Shown: positions 35,116 through 43,804, counted from the stretch's first letter. The stretch: DNA of 64,000 nt from Luxibacter massiliensis (GCF_900604355.1 NZ_UWOE01000001.1:3596001-3660000), one strand, 5' to 3'. Notes: generated by a model from the letters alone, not told the origin. A program made the numbers and translations.

Positions 35116-35767
35116 TATATATAAACTAGTTAAATTTGACTATATTCTGATAAAAGAATATCTTAAAACTGCTATTTATCTTTTACTTATAGCACTTATG
35201 TTAACAGCATCTTCAAAATCATTAATAGGAGGATTAGTAACAGCTATTACAATAGTTTCATTAAGGCTAACATCTTTGCCATTTGAAACAGAAGAAAAAA
35301 ATACTATTGAACAATTTTATGGATTTATACCTGTTAGTAAAAAACAACGTGTCACAGGACGTTTTGCATCAATTATTGCTTTAGGGATAATTTCTTTAAT
35401 GGTATCAATTATTCTGCAAATAATTACACTTACTGTTATTGGTGTAGATATTAAGTTTCAAGAATTAATGATAGGTGTATTTATAAGTAGTGTAATTTAT
35501 ATTATTAATATTTCATTACAAATACCTGCGTATTATAAGTATGGAGCAATTAAAGGAAGAATTATATCTTTCATACCTTTAATTGGATTTAGCCTATTTT
35601 ATTTTATATTTAATAAATTAGATAATTACTTAATAAATATTTCTAAAATTTTCATAAATAGTAATATGTATTTTAATCTGATAACTATTATTACTTCAGT
35701 ATTTTCAATAGTTATTATTATTATTTCTTTAAAAGTAAGCAATATCATTTATGATAGAAAAGAATAA
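35108..35767 (+). CDS. ABC-2 type membrane subunit
   Basis: 219 residues with six predicted helices (about 15-35, 40-55, 88-112, 122-142, 155-170, 190-212) and a short loop LPFETEEKNTIEQFYGFIPVSKKQ, typical of ABC-2 permeases of the YtrC/D type. Membrane partner of the preceding ATPase. Confidence 0.85.
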   Translation: MNNIYKLVKFDYILIKEYLKTAIYLLLIALMLTASSKSLIGGLVTAITIVSLRLTSLPFETEEKNTIEQFYGFIPVSKKQRVTGRFASIIALGIISLMVSIILQIITLTVIGVDIKFQELMIGVFISSVIYIINISLQIPAYYKYGAIKGRIISFIPLIGFSLFYFIFNKLDNYLINISKIFINSNMYFNLITIITSVFSIVIIIISLKVSNIIYDRKE

Positions 35768-35794
35768 TCTACAACGAATAATGGAGGCAAAATT

Positions 35795-35962
35795 ATGAAA
35801 AAAGATAAATTAGGAAAATTTTTGAGTATATTAGGGAAAATTATTGCATTAACATCTGTAGTATTATTTATGTTAAAAATGATACCTGCTAATGGTATAA
35901 TTCAATGGAGTATGTTGTTAGTTGCAATTATACTTATATTTATAGGAAATAAATTTGAATAA
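35795..35962 (+). CDS. 55-residue two-helix membrane protein in the ABC operon
   Basis: ATG 35795 with GGAGG 9 nt upstream; the protein is KKDKLGKFLSILGKIIALTS, then a second helix (QWSMLLVAIILIFIGNKF). It ends the GntR/ABC operon before the terminator at 36028. Unknown accessory peptide of the transporter. Confidence 0.6.
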   Translation: MKKDKLGKFLSILGKIIALTSVVLFMLKMIPANGIIQWSMLLVAIILIFIGNKFE

Positions 35963-36027
35963 TATATGTACTTCGTAATTTTAAAGTGTTACCAGTAAAT
36001 GTATGCAATCTTAGTTTATGGGGATTA

Positions 36028-36055
36028 AAAAGTCGGCAAAGCCGACTTTTTCTTT
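36028..36055 (+). terminator. Terminator of the GntR/ABC operon
   Basis: AAAAGTCGGC and GCCGACTTTT form a perfect 10-bp stem around AAA, followed by TCTTTTC. Confidence 0.88.
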
Positions 36056-36192
36056 TCTGTCTTATTGTGAATTCTCTTGCTAATTCGTAAGCGCCAAATA
36101 TTCCTGCGGATTTCCTGATCCTCAAGTTTTGCCTATAATTGTAGAGTCGAAAGATATTTAGACTATTTCACTACAATTATGGAGGATAGGTT

Positions 36193-36603
36193 ATGGCAGG
36201 TACTCGCAAAGCCCGTGTTCCGATGGCGGAACAGATCAGGCTTATCAATGAATGCCGCCAGAGCGGCATGACAGATGCTGACTGGTGCCGTGAAAACGAC
36301 ATTGCAGTAAGCACCTTTTACAACTGGGTCAGCCGTTGCCGGAAAGCGGCAGCGGATCAGATCCCAGCAGCGAATTATGGTCATTCTCCGGTTCCCCGCC
36401 CGAAACAGGACGTGGTCCCCATTGACATTGTTCCGGATCACATCCCGGAACAGCATACAGCATCACAGATGCTAAACTCGCACCTTGACAATTCACATAC
36501 GATCGAAGTTGCCATGAAGGATATCACAGTCCACATCAGCAATGATGCAGATCCGGTCCTGCTCACCAGGATATTCCGCCTGATTCAGGAGATCTCATGT
36601 TAG
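36193..36603 (+). CDS. tnpA: IS66 accessory protein TnpA
   Basis: 136-residue small protein with an N-terminal HTH (ECRQSGMTDADWCRENDIAVSTFYNWVSRC) conserved at the front of IS66 elements. It overlaps tnpB by 7 bp (ATGTTAG). It is required for efficient IS66 transposition; exact action is unknown. Compare the broken copy at 38889. Confidence 0.9.
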   Translation: MAGTRKARVPMAEQIRLINECRQSGMTDADWCRENDIAVSTFYNWVSRCRKAAADQIPAANYGHSPVPRPKQDVVPIDIVPDHIPEQHTASQMLNSHLDNSHTIEVAMKDITVHISNDADPVLLTRIFRLIQEISC

Positions 36604-36938
36604 GGGATATCTCCGGACTTGAAAAGATCTACATTGTCTGCGGCTACACCGATATGCGGAAGTCCATTGACGGACTCTGTGCCGTTATCGAGGACCAGCT
36701 TAAGATGGATCCCTCGTCCAGTGCTCTCTTCCTTTTCTGCGGAAGAAGACGGGACAGGATCAAAGCCTTGTTCCGTGAACCGGACGGCTTCGTTCTGATC
36801 TATAAGCGGCTGTCTGTCCGCGGCGGCTATCAATGGCCCAGGAAGCAGTCGGAAGTCCGGAACCTTTCCTGGCGGGAGTTTGACTGGCTGATGTCCGGGA
36901 TCGATATTGACCAGCCCAAAGCCCTCAAAGCAGAGTAA
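36597..36938 (+). CDS. tnpB: IS66 accessory protein TnpB
   Basis: 113 residues with the IS66 Orf2 signature (VCGYTDMRKSIDGLCAVIEDQ; LFLFCGRRRDRIKALFREPDGF). Helper of transposition in the IS66 three-gene set, between tnpA and tnpC. Confidence 0.93.
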   Translation: MLGDISGLEKIYIVCGYTDMRKSIDGLCAVIEDQLKMDPSSSALFLFCGRRRDRIKALFREPDGFVLIYKRLSVRGGYQWPRKQSEVRNLSWREFDWLMSGIDIDQPKALKAE

Positions 36939-37081
36939 AAAATCATCTGGATCTTAGCAGAAATCCTGCACAGAAAAATACGGAAATCCCCTGTAGATTC
37001 GGCATTTTTCAGGAGCTATTTTCCTTTAGTAAAAGCCCCGTTTCTGATATAATAAAGGTATCAGAACCGAGGAGGGAAACG

Positions 37082-38698
37082 ATGGCTTCCAGTGCAAAAG
37101 ATATCCAGCTCAGAGAGCTGAAAGATACGGTATCACAACTGAAAACAATGGTATCCGAACAGACTGAACTGATCCGATCTCTCCGTCTTATCATTGACGA
37201 AAAATCCAGTCACGAGAAAGCGCTTCAGGAACAGGTAGATTATCTGACCAAAAAGCTTTTCGGCTCATCCAGCGAAAAAAGATCCGATGATATTCCGGGA
37301 CAACAGAACCTTTTCGATGAAGCGGAAGTGGAAGAGGATCCATCCCTGCTGGAAGTAGAAACTGTGATCAAGGAACATACCCGTAAAAAGAAGGCAACCC
37401 ACGAGGATCTCTTCAAAGGCCTGAAGGTTGAAAAAGTAGTGATCCCTCTTCCCGAAGAAGAACAGATCTGTCCGGTATGCGGCACACAGATGGTCCTGAT
37501 CGGTGAGGAGTATGTCCGCCGGGAACTGGAATTCATTCCTGCCACCTGTAAAGTGATCGAATACTACAGCCAGAGTTACGGATGTCCATCCTGCAAGGAA
37601 GGACTCGGCGATACGGAAAAGCCTGTGATCATAAAGTCTCAGGTTCCGGCGGCTCTGGTTGGGAAAGGTCCTGCCTCAGCATCCACTGTTGCATGGACCA
37701 TGTACCAGAAGTATGCCAACGGGCTTCCCCTTTACCGGCAGGAAAAAGACTGGAAGCAGTATGGGGCTCAGATCAGCCGGACCACCCTTGCCAACTGGAT
37801 CATCTACTGTTCGCAGAACTATTTCCAGCCGATGTATGATTACTTTCATCGGGAGCTGCTGAAGCGCAGTTTTGCAATGGCAGATGAGACACGGGTCCAG
37901 GTGTTAAAAGAGGAAGGGCGCCAGGCCCAGACCCAGTCGTTCATGTGGCTGTTCCGAAGCGGCGAGGATGGACTTCCGGCGATCATCCTGTATGGCTATT
38001 CCCCTACCAGGAGTGGCAGCCATGCAAGGGAGTTTCTGGAAGGCTACAGCGGATACCTGGAAACGGATGGATATCAGGGATACAACAATCTTCCGAGGAT
38101 CAGACGCTGCTCTTGTTGGGCGCATATCCGTCGATACTTTATCGACGCCGTTCCCAAAGGAAAACAGTATGACTACAGCCAGCCGGCAGTGCAGGGCGTC
38201 CAGTACTGCAACCGGTTGTTCGCCATTGAGGACTCCATTAACAAAAAGTATCCCGGTGATTATGAAAAGCGGAAGCAGCTGCGTCTCGAGAAGGAAAAAC
38301 CCGTTCTGGAGGCTTTCTGGTCGTGGCTCGATCAGCAGAAGCCCGTCCGGAATACCCGGATGGATAAAGCCGTGAATTACGTTCTTAACCGACGTGATAC
38401 AGCGGAGACTTATCTGGAAGACGGACGGTGCAGCTTTACCAATAATCTCAGTGAGAATGCAATTCGTCCATTCGCAGTAGGCCGGAAGAACTGGCTCTTC
38501 AGCAATTCCGTTGACGGAGCGAATGCCAGTGCGGTAGTCTACACAATGGTTGAGATGGCAAAAGCATACGATCTGAATATTTATGGATATCTTAAATTTT
38601 TACTGGAGCACCGGCCAAGTAAAGATATGACCGATGAACAGCTGGCAGAGCTGGCACCTTGGAGTGAAAAACTCCAATCTATCAAAAATCGCATGTGA
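37082..38698 (+). CDS. tnpC: IS66 transposase TnpC
   Basis: 538 residues: coiled-coil N-terminus (LRELKDTVSQLKTMVSEQTELIRSLR), zinc-finger (CPVCGTQM ... CPSCKEG), and the DDE catalytic core (MADETRVQV; LETDGYQGYNNL; NLSENAIRPFAVGRKNWLF with the catalytic Glu). The IS66 C-terminal tail (YLKFLLEHRPSKDMTDEQL) is present. Full length. Confidence 0.95.
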   Translation: MASSAKDIQLRELKDTVSQLKTMVSEQTELIRSLRLIIDEKSSHEKALQEQVDYLTKKLFGSSSEKRSDDIPGQQNLFDEAEVEEDPSLLEVETVIKEHTRKKKATHEDLFKGLKVEKVVIPLPEEEQICPVCGTQMVLIGEEYVRRELEFIPATCKVIEYYSQSYGCPSCKEGLGDTEKPVIIKSQVPAALVGKGPASASTVAWTMYQKYANGLPLYRQEKDWKQYGAQISRTTLANWIIYCSQNYFQPMYDYFHRELLKRSFAMADETRVQVLKEEGRQAQTQSFMWLFRSGEDGLPAIILYGYSPTRSGSHAREFLEGYSGYLETDGYQGYNNLPRIRRCSCWAHIRRYFIDAVPKGKQYDYSQPAVQGVQYCNRLFAIEDSINKKYPGDYEKRKQLRLEKEKPVLEAFWSWLDQQKPVRNTRMDKAVNYVLNRRDTAETYLEDGRCSFTNNLSENAIRPFAVGRKNWLFSNSVDGANASAVVYTMVEMAKAYDLNIYGYLKFLLEHRPSKDMTDEQLAELAPWSEKLQSIKNRM

Positions 38699-38707
38699 AT
38701 TATAGTG

Positions 38708-38743
38708 AATTACTCCAACTCGCAAAGGGCTGGAGTAATTTTG
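38708..38743 (+). terminator. Terminator of the IS66 tnpC gene
   Basis: AATTACTCCA and TGGAGTAATT form a perfect 10-bp stem, followed by TTG. It is inside the IS66 right end. Confidence 0.65.
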
Positions 38744-38888
38744 TATCCGACCGCATTAATATTTTGCGCTTACGCTAATTCTTTGTAAGCGCCAAATATT
38801 CCTGCGGATTTCCAGAGCCTCAGGTTTTGCCTATAATTGTAGCCGATAGATATTTAGACTATTTCACTACAATTATGGAGGCTAGGTT

Positions 38889-39300
38889 ATGGCAGGTACT
38901 CGCAAAGCCCGTGTTCCGATGGCGGAACAAATCAGGCTTATCAATGAATGCCGCCAGAGCGGCATGACAGATGCTGACTGGTGCCGTGAAAACGACATTG
39001 CAGTAAGCACCTTTTACAACTGGATCTGATCCGCTGCCGGAAAGCGGCAGCGGATCAGATCCCGGCAGCGAATTATGGTCATCTTGAGGTCCCCCGCCCA
39101 AAACAGGACGTGGTCCCCATTGACATTGTTCCAGATCACATTCCGGAGCAGCATACAGCATCACAGATGCAGAACCCGTACCTTGACAATTCGCATACGA
39201 TTGAAGTTGCTATGAAGAACATCACGGTCCGCATCAGCAATGATGCAGATCCTGTTCTGCTCACCAGGACATTCCACCTGCTTCAGGAGCTCTCATGTTA
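38889..39300 (+). pseudogene. tnpA: Broken IS66 tnpA
   Basis: Same start and first 44 codons as the intact copy, then TGG-ATC-TGA: a stop codon made by a local rewrite that adds 2 bp (see palindrome at 39022). Beyond it the old frame continues (PIDIVPDHIPEQ) to the tnpB overlap. Non-functional. Confidence 0.9.
39022..39062. repeat. Perfect 17-bp palindrome created in the broken tnpA
   Basis: GGATCTGATCCGCTGCC (39022-39038), loop GGAAAGC, then GGCAGCGGATCAGATCC (39046-39062), fully complementary. In the intact copy (36326-36364) the right arm is the same but the left arm reads GGGTCAGCCGTTGCC, an imperfect match. The left arm has been recopied from the right arm. Confidence 0.9.
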
Positions 39301-39515
39301 GGGGATATCTCCGGACTTGAGAAGATCTACATTGTCTGCGGCTACAGGAAATATAACTGCAGATTGCCAGCCTAAACGGCCACCTGTGCCATATTTGGCG
39401 GCCAGCCTGTGACTTAAATGGCGGTCAGCCAAGGACACATTAAGCGGCCAAAATTTCCAGTTATAATATAAGCATCTCCTGTTCAAGGGGAAATATCATA
39501 ACTGGAGGTTCAATT

Positions 39516-41129
39516 ATGGACTACAAAAGAGTATTGAGACTTCACTTTGTGAACCATCTCAGCGGTCGCGAGATCGCCGAAAGCTGCGGTGACTGCAGCA
39601 AAACAACCGTAAACGAGTTCCTGAAGCGTTTCAGAGAGAATCCGGAACTCTCATACCCTTTACCGGTAGATGTCACGAATGAATACATTGAGAGTATTCT
39701 CTATAAAAAGCCTGGTGTATCAGCGAACCAGCTTCTCTATCGGGATTTTAACAAGGAAGCTGTCTACAAGGCTTTAGCCCGCAAAGGGGAGACCCTGAAA
39801 CATCTGTGGCAGAAATACAATGCCATAGGTATCGTAGACGGGAAGAAACCTATGAGTTATCGCCAATACTGCAGGCGTTACAGCGAATGGGCTGATTCCA
39901 AACAGCTGACCTTCCACATCCAGCGTTATCCCGGTGTCAATCTCGAACTGGACTATGCGGGGAAGCAGCTCTATCTGCATAACCGCCGGAACCCGGATGA
40001 GACCACAAAGGTCACGATCTTTATCGCTGCCCTCACCTACAGTGATTACTTTTACGCTGAAGGAATGACCGAATGCGATATCCGGAACTGGATCCGGGTC
40101 AATAATAATGCTCTGACCTATTTTGGCGGCGTGACACCAACGATCACCCCGGATAATTGCAAAGTAGCAGTTGCCCGGAACAAGGACTGGATCAGCCCTG
40201 TCTTGAATAAAGATTTCCAGGCATGGGCAGAACATAACAATACGGTTTTAACCCCTGCCAAAGTGAAATCCCCCCGCTGGAAACCAGTTGTGGAAGGCCA
40301 CGTAAAGATCATTACCATGCACATCCTCATGGATATGGAAGATATGGTCTTTTATTCGCTGGATGATTTAAACCGTGTCCTGATGGAAAAGGTGGATGCC
40401 GAGAACCGGAAACCCTTTGAAGGACTCACCTATTCCCGGTACGATCTCTTTACAACAGAAGAGAAGGAGACCCTCCTGCCTCTTCCGCCCAGCCGTTTTG
40501 AATATCTTGAACGAAAGACTGTTAAAGTAGCACAAGATTTCTCCTTCACCTTCGACAAGGTCCATTATAGCATGCCCCGGAAATATCTGCGACAGGAACT
40601 TGAGATCCGGGCAGGGGAAAAAGAAATCTATGTCTATAACAAACACGGTGACTTCATCCGGACGCATAAGCGGAGCTACACACCGAAAGACTGGGTGATC
40701 ATCCCCTCGGATATGCCTGCCGAATACAAAGACTATGGCTATTGGACGGTGCCTTATTTCCAGCAGAAAGCATCTGCTATCGGCCCCAGCACCCGTGCTT
40801 TGATCGATGCAGTCATTCAGAAATACGCTTATCCGGTGCAGTCATTCCGAAGCTGCTTTGGCATTCTGCGGTATGCGGAGAAGTACTCGCCGGAAGCCCT
40901 GGAACGTTGCTGTAAAGACGCCGTTTTAGCTGGGAGATGCAACTATTCCTATATCTGTAACACAATCTCAACTTACTATAAGGAGCCAGCACAGAGTACG
41001 GTACCACAGAGCAAAATCAAAGAAGAGGATGCAGCAGCCGTGTCCGGCACTTACAAAGATGACGACAGCAAGTATTCCCTTAAGAACCTGCTGAAGCGTC
41101 AGGAAACGGAGGCCGGCCATGAAGAGTGA
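39516..41129 (+). CDS. istA: IS21-type transposase IstA
   Basis: 537 residues: N-terminal HTH (SGREIAESCGDCSKTTVNEFLKRF), then the integrase-type DDE core with Asp in NLELDYAGKQ (about 147), Asp in TITPDNCKVAV (about 210) and Glu in PVVEGHVKII (about 250), and a C-terminal beta domain. Cuts and joins the element ends. Overlaps istB by 11 bp. Confidence 0.93.
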   Translation: MDYKRVLRLHFVNHLSGREIAESCGDCSKTTVNEFLKRFRENPELSYPLPVDVTNEYIESILYKKPGVSANQLLYRDFNKEAVYKALARKGETLKHLWQKYNAIGIVDGKKPMSYRQYCRRYSEWADSKQLTFHIQRYPGVNLELDYAGKQLYLHNRRNPDETTKVTIFIAALTYSDYFYAEGMTECDIRNWIRVNNNALTYFGGVTPTITPDNCKVAVARNKDWISPVLNKDFQAWAEHNNTVLTPAKVKSPRWKPVVEGHVKIITMHILMDMEDMVFYSLDDLNRVLMEKVDAENRKPFEGLTYSRYDLFTTEEKETLLPLPPSRFEYLERKTVKVAQDFSFTFDKVHYSMPRKYLRQELEIRAGEKEIYVYNKHGDFIRTHKRSYTPKDWVIIPSDMPAEYKDYGYWTVPYFQQKASAIGPSTRALIDAVIQKYAYPVQSFRSCFGILRYAEKYSPEALERCCKDAVLAGRCNYSYICNTISTYYKEPAQSTVPQSKIKEEDAAAVSGTYKDDDSKYSLKNLLKRQETEAGHEE

Positions 41130-41856
41130 AACCAACGATATCTATGAGATGTTGGACACACTATCTCTGCCGGTGGCTGCCCAGCGCTTTGTGGAACTGT
41201 CTGAAAGCCCTGAATTCGGCAGCTATACCGCTTTGCAGTTCATTCGTGAAGTCCTGGAGCCTCAGTACATAGAAACCCTCAATAAGCGGTTTGAAACAAA
41301 TCTGCGGCTTAGCAGCCTGATCAACAAAGGGGCTGTGACTGAGAACCTGAAAACCGGAAACGGGCGCATCTATAATGATGCCACGGTTGAACAGGTTCTG
41401 ACATTCCACTTTGCTGAGAACCGGCAGAATGTGGGGGTCTATGGAGTCACCGGCGCTGGCAAGTCCTATTTTCTGTCTGCCTGTTGTGTAGAAGCATGCA
41501 GGCGCAACTATCGCTGTAAGTTTGTAGACTATAGTGATCTGCTGGACGAACTGATCGTTCTCAACCGGCAGGAAGATCTGAATAAGTACCGTAAGAGGAT
41601 CAGGTACTATGCACGGATCCAGCTGTTGTTCATTGATGATTTCGCTATCAGCCGGTATTCCGAGGAAGGGATCAAGATCCTATACCATCTCATAAAACTT
41701 CGGGATGACCTTGGGACCTCCACCCTCTTCACCTGTCAGTATTCACCAGATGAGTGGGGAAACCAGCTGAGTGACGAGAAGGAGTGTTACGGTAAGCTTG
41801 ACGGAATCCGGCGAAGGCTGACGACAGGATTTACCGTACTGATTGAGAAGGCATAG
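41119..41856 (+). CDS. istB: IS21 helper ATPase IstB
   Basis: 245-residue AAA+ protein related to DnaC: Walker A GVTGAGKSYF (about 113), Walker B LLFIDDFAI (about 172), sensor region TLFTCQYSPDEW. It selects target DNA and regulates IstA. Complete. Confidence 0.93.
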   Translation: MKSETNDIYEMLDTLSLPVAAQRFVELSESPEFGSYTALQFIREVLEPQYIETLNKRFETNLRLSSLINKGAVTENLKTGNGRIYNDATVEQVLTFHFAENRQNVGVYGVTGAGKSYFLSACCVEACRRNYRCKFVDYSDLLDELIVLNRQEDLNKYRKRIRYYARIQLLFIDDFAISRYSEEGIKILYHLIKLRDDLGTSTLFTCQYSPDEWGNQLSDEKECYGKLDGIRRRLTTGFTVLIEKA

Positions 41857-42000
41857 CCTTCGGTGACAACGATCAATACTGATCAGCAGGGCGGAGCCCC
41901 TCTTGCCCTGCCGATCTCTAAAGCCGACCGCTTAATATGGCCTTGACTGGCCGGGAAATGCGGCCCTGCTGGCCGCGGAAAGTGGCTGTTTGCAATAACA

Positions 42001-42609
42001 GCCATAGGCTTTGCCAGCGCAATGTTTCAGATGAGTCAGTCTATGTTCATTTTCAATGTGATTTTATCTGCAATCATTGGAAGAAGTTTGGCATCAGAAA
42101 TTGAGAATAAGAGTATTCGCTTATACATAAATCAAATCGGTATCCGAAAATTGATATATGGAGGCAAAGAATTAGCACTGTTAATTTTTTCGGTATTCAT
42201 AGATATTTTATTAGTTCTAACGAGTATCGTATTTTATTATGCTGTGCTTGTTCACAATCCAAATGTTGCAAGCGGCATATTCTATGATAGTAATGTGAGT
42301 ATGGAAGTCGCTCAAATCATTTGTAATTGTATGTTTTGGCTGATAACGATTTTTCTCGTAATGCTAATGGCAACAAGGTTGAAGACACTTGTATGTGTAG
42401 GCGTGTACATGATTCTCTATATCATAATGAATTTAATGTCTTATATAGACGGGATAAAATATCTCTCGCCATTACATTACATAGTTGTAACTTCTTCAAA
42501 CAGCTCACAAATCGCACTCTCTACAATGATTTTTCTCCTTTATTCTATTTGTGCGGGAATATTATTTACCCATATTGGTATTCGCAAGATTGAGAAAATG
42601 GATTTATAA
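42001..42609 (+). pseudogene. ABC-2 permease, N-terminus removed by the IS21 element
   Basis: About 200 residues with five hydrophobic helices; the frame stays open upstream of the first ATG (AIGFASAMFQMSQS) into IS21 end sequence, so the original start is gone. IIGRSLASEIENKSIRLYINQIGIRKLIYGGKE resembles the membrane domain of lantibiotic/bacitracin-type ABC permeases. AT-rich like the GntR/ABC operon, so it may come from the same imported segment. Confidence 0.65.
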
Positions 42610-42707
42610 AAAAAGTAGCAAAGGCAGCCGAGCCAGGCAACGATCAAGATGAACGCGCATTGGCATTGACATTGACATTCTTATTAGCCTTTACAGATAG
42701 GCAAGCA

Positions 42708-42738
42708 CGGGGGGACAGCACAAAGTGCCGCCGCCCCG
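42708..42738 (+). terminator. GC-rich nested hairpin in the 42,610-42,967 gap
   Basis: CGGGG ... GCAC-AAA-GTGC ... CCCCG, followed by CATTATTAA. Just before it CATTGGCATTGACATTGACA is a short six-base repeat. Otherwise the gap holds only one doubtful small frame. This point marks the return to ICE-type sequence. Confidence 0.45.
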
Positions 42739-42743
42739 CATTA

Positions 42744-42947
42744 TTAATCAGAATGAAATAGCTTTTCGTGATTGGCTTTGAAACATTTCTTTGACTGTTC
42801 TGATGCAGCATATTCCCCGTCTGCCCTTTGAAGTTTTGCAGAGGCAGATTGTTTCAGAATCATCATATCCACACTTTCATTTCTTTGCTTCACTTCAAAA
42901 AATATCAGAAAAAAATATGCGAAGCCATAAAGACATGGAATTTTCAA
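42744..42947 (-). CDS. Doubtful 67-codon frame after the CxxC membrane protein gene
   Basis: TTG start, one hydrophobic stretch (PCLYGFAYFFLIFF) and a charged tail ending SKKCFKANHEKLFHSD. No good ribosome site. Listed only because it follows a gene on the same strand and fills the gap. Confidence 0.2.
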   Translation of the reverse strand: MKIPCLYGFAYFFLIFFEVKQRNESVDMMILKQSASAKLQRADGEYAASEQSKKCFKANHEKLFHSD

Positions 42948-42967
42948 AATGTATCTGCAGGTTCCCG

Positions 42968-43672
42968 CTACTTTCTTTCCGGTGCATAGACCGCTTCCAC
43001 CTCCATCCCGTCATCCGTCTGATCCAGCCGCACATAATAATCCCGGATGTAGTAGCTGGCATACTGTTCCTGCAGGGAATACAGCTCCAGCGTCTGAAAA
43101 TCCACCAGGCACAAACCTCTGGGCTTTGGATCTTCCCCTTCCGGGCCATAAGTTTCCATAACCGAAAGCACCTTATCCAGACAGTCCTGGCAAAGAATGG
43201 TTTTTGCCTTCTCCACATTCAGGATACTGTCTTCCCCATAACTGACTTCCACCGTGGAAATCCCACGGGAGGGCGTCTGTGTGCTGGAAAAGAAGTCTCC
43301 GCCTTCCCCGGTGCCTGTCATGGCAGTCCTGGTGCCACTGGTATCTGCTCCGTCCTCCTCATGAGGCAGGATGCCGAAATCCAGCACATACCACTGGTTT
43401 ACACTGATAATCCCCAGATCATCAAACTGCCGGAAATATTCCATCAGGCTTTCCTTTGCTGTGCCGCACAGATAACAGCCCTCCGGATCCGACAGCTCCG
43501 ACTGGACTGCTGGCAATTCTTTATACTCCATTGAAGTGAACTCCTCCTGTTGCGGCATATCTGCCGTATCTTTCATTTTCCCAAAAGCTGTGAAAAAAAG
43601 AAGCAGGGCAGCCAGGATGCCCGCTCCCCATACCAGTTCTTTCCTCATCCGGTAATACTTTCCCTTCTGCAT
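42968..43672 (-). CDS. ICE membrane-anchored protein with two CxxC pairs, function unknown
   Basis: 234 residues; ATG 43672 with GGGAGG 9 nt upstream (an earlier ATG in frame lacks a site). One N-terminal helix (VWGAGILAALLLFFTAFG) then an outside domain with CYLCGT (about 92) and CQDCLD (about 175), spaced like a metal site or disulfide pair, and a C-terminal domain ending YYVRLDQTDDGMEVEAVYAPERK. It is divergent from an XRE regulator and shares an operator-like region with it. Family unknown. Confidence 0.6.
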   Translation of the reverse strand: MQKGKYYRMRKELVWGAGILAALLLFFTAFGKMKDTADMPQQEEFTSMEYKELPAVQSELSDPEGCYLCGTAKESLMEYFRQFDDLGIISVNQWYVLDFGILPHEEDGADTSGTRTAMTGTGEGGDFFSSTQTPSRGISTVEVSYGEDSILNVEKAKTILCQDCLDKVLSVMETYGPEGEDPKPRGLCLVDFQTLELYSLQEQYASYYIRDYYVRLDQTDDGMEVEAVYAPERK

Positions 43673-43690
43673 CGTCCTTCCTCCCGCTTT

Positions 43691-43766
43691 ATTTATGTCT
43701 GTAACAAGCATTATTTGTGTCTGTTATGAGCATAAATAGTGTGTGGTTCAGGCACTATTTATGTCT
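43691..43766. promoter_or_regulatory. Divergent operator array between the CxxC gene and the XRE regulator
   Basis: ATTTRTGTCT occurs at 43691, 43713 and 43757, that is at steps of 22 and 44 bp, all on the same face of the helix. CATAAATAGTG (43731) and CACTATTTATG (43753) form a perfect 11-bp inverted repeat around 11 bp. Probably binding sites for the XRE protein at 43805. Confidence 0.6.
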
Positions 43767-43804
43767 TACCATAAAGGCAAACATGGAAAGGGGGTGTAAA
43801 GAAC

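Larger units (their letters stand above)
36087..38773 (+). mobile_element. Complete IS66-family insertion sequence with 8-bp target duplication
   Basis: Ends are inverted repeats: GTAAGCGCCAAATATTCCTG at 36087 and GTAAGCGCAAAATATTAATG read inward from 38773. The 8 bp GCTAATTC stand directly outside both ends (36079-36086 and 38774-38781), the duplication size of IS66. It contains the three usual genes tnpA, tnpB, tnpC, all intact, so it should be able to move. It landed 11 bp from the end of a second, older IS66. Confidence 0.93.
38785..39345 (+). mobile_element. Second IS66 copy, left part only
   Basis: From the left inverted repeat GTAAGCGCCAAATATTCCTG (38785) the sequence follows the complete copy at 36087 closely, through a broken tnpA and the first 16 codons of tnpB, and stops at GGCTACA (about 39,345), where IS21 sequence begins. 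The remainder of this copy is not found after the IS21 element, so insertion was accompanied or followed by a deletion. Confidence 0.88.
39346..42000 (+). mobile_element. IS21-family element (istA, istB)
   Basis: Holds intact istA and istB with their usual overlap. Flanks contain family-type multiple internal repeats: GGCGGCCAGCC, GGCGGTCAGCC and AAGCGGCCA on the left (39370-39445), TTGACTGGCCGGG and GCTGGCCGCGG on the right (41940-41980). Outer ends resemble each other only roughly (TAACTGCAGATTGCCAGCC near 39353 and, inverted, TTATTGCAAACAGCCA near 42000), so exact borders are uncertain by about 10 bp. Left side cuts IS66 copy 2, right side cuts an ABC permease gene. Confidence 0.8.

Noticed and set aside
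42707..42740. oriT of the ICE at the GC-rich hairpin
   Set aside because: No relaxase gene or nick-like sequence next to it; a terminator or insertion scar explains it as well.
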